Below, piece by piece: positions 5,840-8,150 of a DNA stretch of 8,150 nucleotides; the first letter of the stretch is position 1; every line of letters starts with the position of its first letter. The stretch lies in the NCBI GenBank assembly GCA_903873565.1, contig CAIQOY010000167.1:1-8150 (forward strand), read 5' to 3'. Source of the DNA: an uncultured Actinomycetes bacterium. GTDB lineage: Bacteria > Actinomycetota > Thermoleophilia > Gaiellales > F1-60-MAGs149. Both the position numbers and the translations under genes were made by a program. Below the pieces are notes generated by a model. It saw only the letters and a program-made list of their open reading frames with translations, was not told the DNA's origin and did not search any database.

Positions 5840-7351
5840 CTAGCGCTCGACGAGCGACGTGCCGGTCATCGCGGCGGGCTGCGGCACGCCGAGCAGGTCG
5901 AGCACCGTCGGCGCGAGGTCGGCCAGCCGCCCCTCCGGGCGCAGCCGCACGTCGGCGCCCACGACCAAGACCGGGACCGGGTTCGTGGTGTGGGCCGTGT
6001 GCGGCTCTCCGCCCGGATCGAGCATCTGCTCCGCGTTGCCGTGGTCGGCGGTGACGACGGCGATCCCGTCGACGTCCCGCACCGCGGTCACCACCTCGCC
6101 GAGCCGGTGGTCGACCTCCTCGACGGCGGCCACCACGGCCGGGATCGAGCCCGTGTGGCCGACCATGTCGGGGTTGGCGAAGTTGACGACGACGAACCCG
6201 TACTCGCCGCCGCGGATCGCCTCGACGACGGCCTCGGCGACGCCGGCGGCGCTCATCTCCGGCTTCAGGTCGTAGGTGGCGACGTCGCGCGGCGACGGGA
6301 CGAGGACGCGGGCCTCGCCGCGGTGCTCCGCCTCGCGCCCGCCGTTGAGGAAGTAGGTCACGTGCGCGTACTTCTCCGTCTCCGCGACGTGCAGCTGGGT
6401 CACGCCGGCGGCCTCGAGGGCGTCGGCAAGCACGTCGAGCGGGCGGTCCTCGGGGAACGCGATGGCACCGGGCTGCCCGTCCCAGTACGCGGTCATGGCG
6501 GTCAGCCGGCAGACCCCGGCCGCGCCGCGGTCGAACGCGTCGAAGCCCGGATCGGCGAGGGCTCGGCAGATCTGCCGGGCGCGGTCCGGGCGGAAGTTGA
6601 GGAACACGACCTCGTCGCCGTCCCCGATGCGCCCCGCGCCGTCGCCGACCACCGCGGGCTCGACGAACTCGTCCGTCACCCCCGCGGCGTACGCGGCGGC
6701 GATCGCGGCGGCCGCCGTCGGGTGCGCCGCCTCGGCGCCCGCCGTGTAGAGCCGCCAGGCCCGCTCGGTGCGCTCCCAGCGCTCGTCCCGGTCCATCGCG
6801 TGCATCCGCCCGCAGACGTCGACGATCCGCGCCGGGCCGCCCGCCCACTCCGCCTCGAGCGCGGCCACCAGGCCCCCGGCCTGCTCCGGCGAGACGTCGC
6901 GCCCGTCGGTGATCGCGTGCACCGCGACGTGCGGCACGCCCGTGGCCGCGGCCAGCCGCACCAGCCCCCGCAGGTGGTCGACGTGGCTGTGGACGCCGCC
7001 GTCGGAGACCAGCCCGACGACGTGCAGCGTGCCCGAGCCGTCGCGCGCGCGCTCGCAGGCCGCCACGAGCGCCGGCACGTCGGCGAAGTCGCGCTCGGCG
7101 GCGTCGGAGACCCGCACGAGGTCCTGGGGCACGATCCGCCCCGCCCCGATCGCCAGGTGGCCGACCTCCGAGTTGCCCATCTGGCCCTCCGGCAGACCGA
7201 CGTCGCGCCCCGAGGCGGTCAGCCGGCCGTGCGGCGAGGACGCCCAGAGGCTGTCGAAGACCGGCGTGTCGGCCAGGTCCACGGCGTTGCCCGGGCCGGG
7301 CGGGGCGAGGCCCCAGCCGTCGAGCACGATCAGGACGACCGGTCGCGTCAC
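5840..7351 (-). CDS. gpmI: 2,3-bisphosphoglycerate-independent phosphoglycerate mutase
   Basis: This 503-residue cytoplasmic enzyme interconverts 3- and 2-phosphoglycerate in glycolysis and gluconeogenesis through a phosphoserine intermediate, and needs two metal ions, usually manganese. Length is normal (about 510). Both domains are complete. Phosphatase-domain ligands are D11 in VLDGWG, S61 in GNSEVGH (the phosphorylated serine), D394 and H399 in NPDMVGHTG, D436 and H437 in TADHGNAEQM, and H454 in HTAHTTNP. Transferase-domain residues include SHVDH (H122), TDGRD (R151, D152), NFRPDRARQ (R254, R257) and K327 in ETEKYAH. The start is GTG at 7351, overlapping the tpiA TGA as GTGA, so translation is probably coupled to tpiA; no separate Shine-Dalgarno is seen. 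It is the last gene of the visible pgk-tpiA-gpmI operon and supplies the step after Pgk. No anomaly seen. Confidence 0.98.
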   Translation of the reverse strand: MTRPVVLIVLDGWGLAPPGPGNAVDLADTPVFDSLWASSPHGRLTASGRDVGLPEGQMGNSEVGHLAIGAGRIVPQDLVRVSDAAERDFADVPALVAACERARDGSGTLHVVGLVSDGGVHSHVDHLRGLVRLAAATGVPHVAVHAITDGRDVSPEQAGGLVAALEAEWAGGPARIVDVCGRMHAMDRDERWERTERAWRLYTAGAEAAHPTAAAAIAAAYAAGVTDEFVEPAVVGDGAGRIGDGDEVVFLNFRPDRARQICRALADPGFDAFDRGAAGVCRLTAMTAYWDGQPGAIAFPEDRPLDVLADALEAAGVTQLHVAETEKYAHVTYFLNGGREAEHRGEARVLVPSPRDVATYDLKPEMSAAGVAEAVVEAIRGGEYGFVVVNFANPDMVGHTGSIPAVVAAVEEVDHRLGEVVTAVRDVDGIAVVTADHGNAEQMLDPGGEPHTAHTTNPVPVLVVGADVRLRPEGRLADLAPTVLDLLGVPQPAAMTGTSLVER

Positions 7352-8106
7352 GGGCGCGCGGCGGCGGCGATGGCGAGCAGGCTCGCCGCGTCGAGGCTCG
7401 CGCCGCCCACCAGCGCGCCGTCGACGTCGGGCTGCGCCGTCAGCTCGGCGGCGTTCTCGGGCTTGACCGATCCGCCGTAGAGGATGCGGATGCCGTCCGC
7501 CCCGTCGCCCGCGAGGTCGCGCAGGACGCCCCGGATGAAGGCGTGCGCCTCCTGGGCCATCTCCGGGGTGGCGGTGCGCCCGGTGCCGATCGCCCAGACC
7601 GGCTCGTAGGCCACGGTGATGCGCGCGATCTGCTCCGCCGAGGCCCGGGCGAGGCCGGAGCGCAGCTGCCCGTCGAGGATCGTCTCGGTCGAGCCCGCGT
7701 CGCGGGCGTACTCCATCTCGCCGATGCAGAGCACCGGCTCGAGGCCCGCCTCGAGGCAGGCGACGACCTTCTCGGCCAGGAGGTCGTCGTGCTCGTTGAA
7801 GAGCGCGCGCCGCTCCGAGTGCCCGAGCAGGGACCCCGTGGCGCCCGCCTCAGCCAGCATGCCCGTGGAGATCTCGCCCGTGAAGGCGCCGCTCTCGGCC
7901 TGGTGCACGTTCTGGCCCCAGACGCCGACACCGCTGCCGGCCAGCGCCGCGGCCACGTCGGCCAGCGCGGTGGCCGGGGGGCAGACCGCGAGGTCGACGC
8001 CGTCGGCCTCCGCGAGGCCGGCCCGCAGGTCGGCGCACCAGGCGACCGCCTCGGCCCGCGTCTTGAACATCTTCCAGTTGCCGGCCACGAGGGGACGTCG
8101 GCTCAT
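7348..8106 (-). CDS. tpiA: Triosephosphate isomerase
   Basis: A 252-residue TIM-barrel enzyme, a standard length, that interconverts dihydroxyacetone phosphate and glyceraldehyde 3-phosphate in the cytoplasm as a dimer. The active site is complete: N10 and K12 in AGNWKM, electrophile H96 in LLGHSERR, catalytic base E168 in AYEPVWAIGTG (including the flexible loop 6), and the phosphate-binding YGGSV (210-214) and VGGASL (233-238). The ATG at 8106 is supported by GGAGG 7 nt upstream and by the conserved N-terminus. It overlaps the pgk stop as ATGA and the gpmI start as GTGA, so all three are expected on one mRNA with coupled translation. Confidence 0.98.
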   Translation of the reverse strand: MSRRPLVAGNWKMFKTRAEAVAWCADLRAGLAEADGVDLAVCPPATALADVAAALAGSGVGVWGQNVHQAESGAFTGEISTGMLAEAGATGSLLGHSERRALFNEHDDLLAEKVVACLEAGLEPVLCIGEMEYARDAGSTETILDGQLRSGLARASAEQIARITVAYEPVWAIGTGRTATPEMAQEAHAFIRGVLRDLAGDGADGIRILYGGSVKPENAAELTAQPDVDGALVGGASLDAASLLAIAAAARP

Positions 8107-8150
8107 CGGGTGACCTCCGGGATCGCGGCCACGCCCGGCAGCACGCGCCC
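8103..8150 (-). CDS. pgk: Phosphoglycerate kinase, C-terminal end only
   Basis: The frame entering from the right edge reads GRVLPGVAAIPEVTR and stops at TGA (8105-8103), overlapping the tpiA ATG. LPGVAA followed by a few residues is the usual end of phosphoglycerate kinase, and pgk commonly precedes tpiA. The enzyme makes ATP from 1,3-bisphosphoglycerate, giving the 3-phosphoglycerate used by GpmI. Only 15 residues are visible, so the call rests on this tail and on context. Confidence 0.75.
   Translation of the reverse strand, partial: GRVLPGVAAIPEVTR
8114..8118 (-). promoter_or_regulatory. tpiA: Shine-Dalgarno of tpiA
   Basis: GGAGG on the minus strand, inside the last codons of pgk, lies 7 nt before the tpiA ATG. 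It gives tpiA its own ribosome entry in addition to coupling through the 4-bp overlap. Confidence 0.8.

Noticed and set aside
4993..6054. 353-codon plus-strand frame overlapping the metallophosphoesterase
   Set aside because: Arg/Pro-rich out-of-frame reading of the real gene at 5096-5836.
5990..7480. 496-codon plus-strand open frame opposite gpmI
   Set aside because: GC-driven shadow; gpmI on the other strand has every catalytic residue.

Overview
The window comes from a very GC-rich bacterium. GC-ending codons dominate, GTG is used as a start in four of the genes, and long antisense open frames lie opposite most real genes. The gene content and the variant arginyl-tRNA synthetase fit a high-GC Gram-positive lineage, most likely deep-branching Actinomycetota of the Thermoleophilia type. 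That placement is an inference; no rRNA gene or other decisive marker is present.

Layout from left to right. Positions 1-2564 hold three minus-strand genes packed head to tail. In transcription order they are an M20-family metallohydrolase (1242-2564), a TIM-barrel sugar isomerase/epimerase-like protein (428-1231), and the N-terminal part of a protein of unknown function that runs off the left edge (1-421). Their tight spacing points to one transcript, probably a small catabolic or salvage unit of unknown substrate. Positions 2638-5039 hold a second minus-strand group for translation: a DUF3467-type small protein (4734-5039), the 23S rRNA methyltransferase rlmH (4271 to about 4726) and argS (2638-4227).

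A 56-bp gap (5040-5095) separates this group from a divergently transcribed metallophosphoesterase on the plus strand (5096-5836). Each side of the gap carries a TANNNT -10-like hexamer 7-9 nt before an ATG, which suggests leaderless or nearly leaderless mRNAs.

Positions 5840-8150 are a minus-strand lower-glycolysis operon: the last 15 codons of pgk, then tpiA, then gpmI, joined by 4-bp overlaps (ATGA and GTGA). The products interconvert triose phosphates, form 3-phosphoglycerate and convert it to 2-phosphoglycerate. The metallophosphoesterase and gpmI converge with only 3 bp between their stop codons.

Most of the window is ordinary chromosomal housekeeping, and I see no mobile element, CRISPR array, RNA gene or defence system. 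The points worth a second look are: ArgRS with both histidines of the HIGH motif replaced and a degenerate KMSKS loop; an intact rlmH body with a good Shine-Dalgarno but no ATG/GTG/TTG start; the compact divergent promoter; a GC-rich hairpin between rlmH and argS; and the uncharacterised three-gene hydrolase/isomerase unit.
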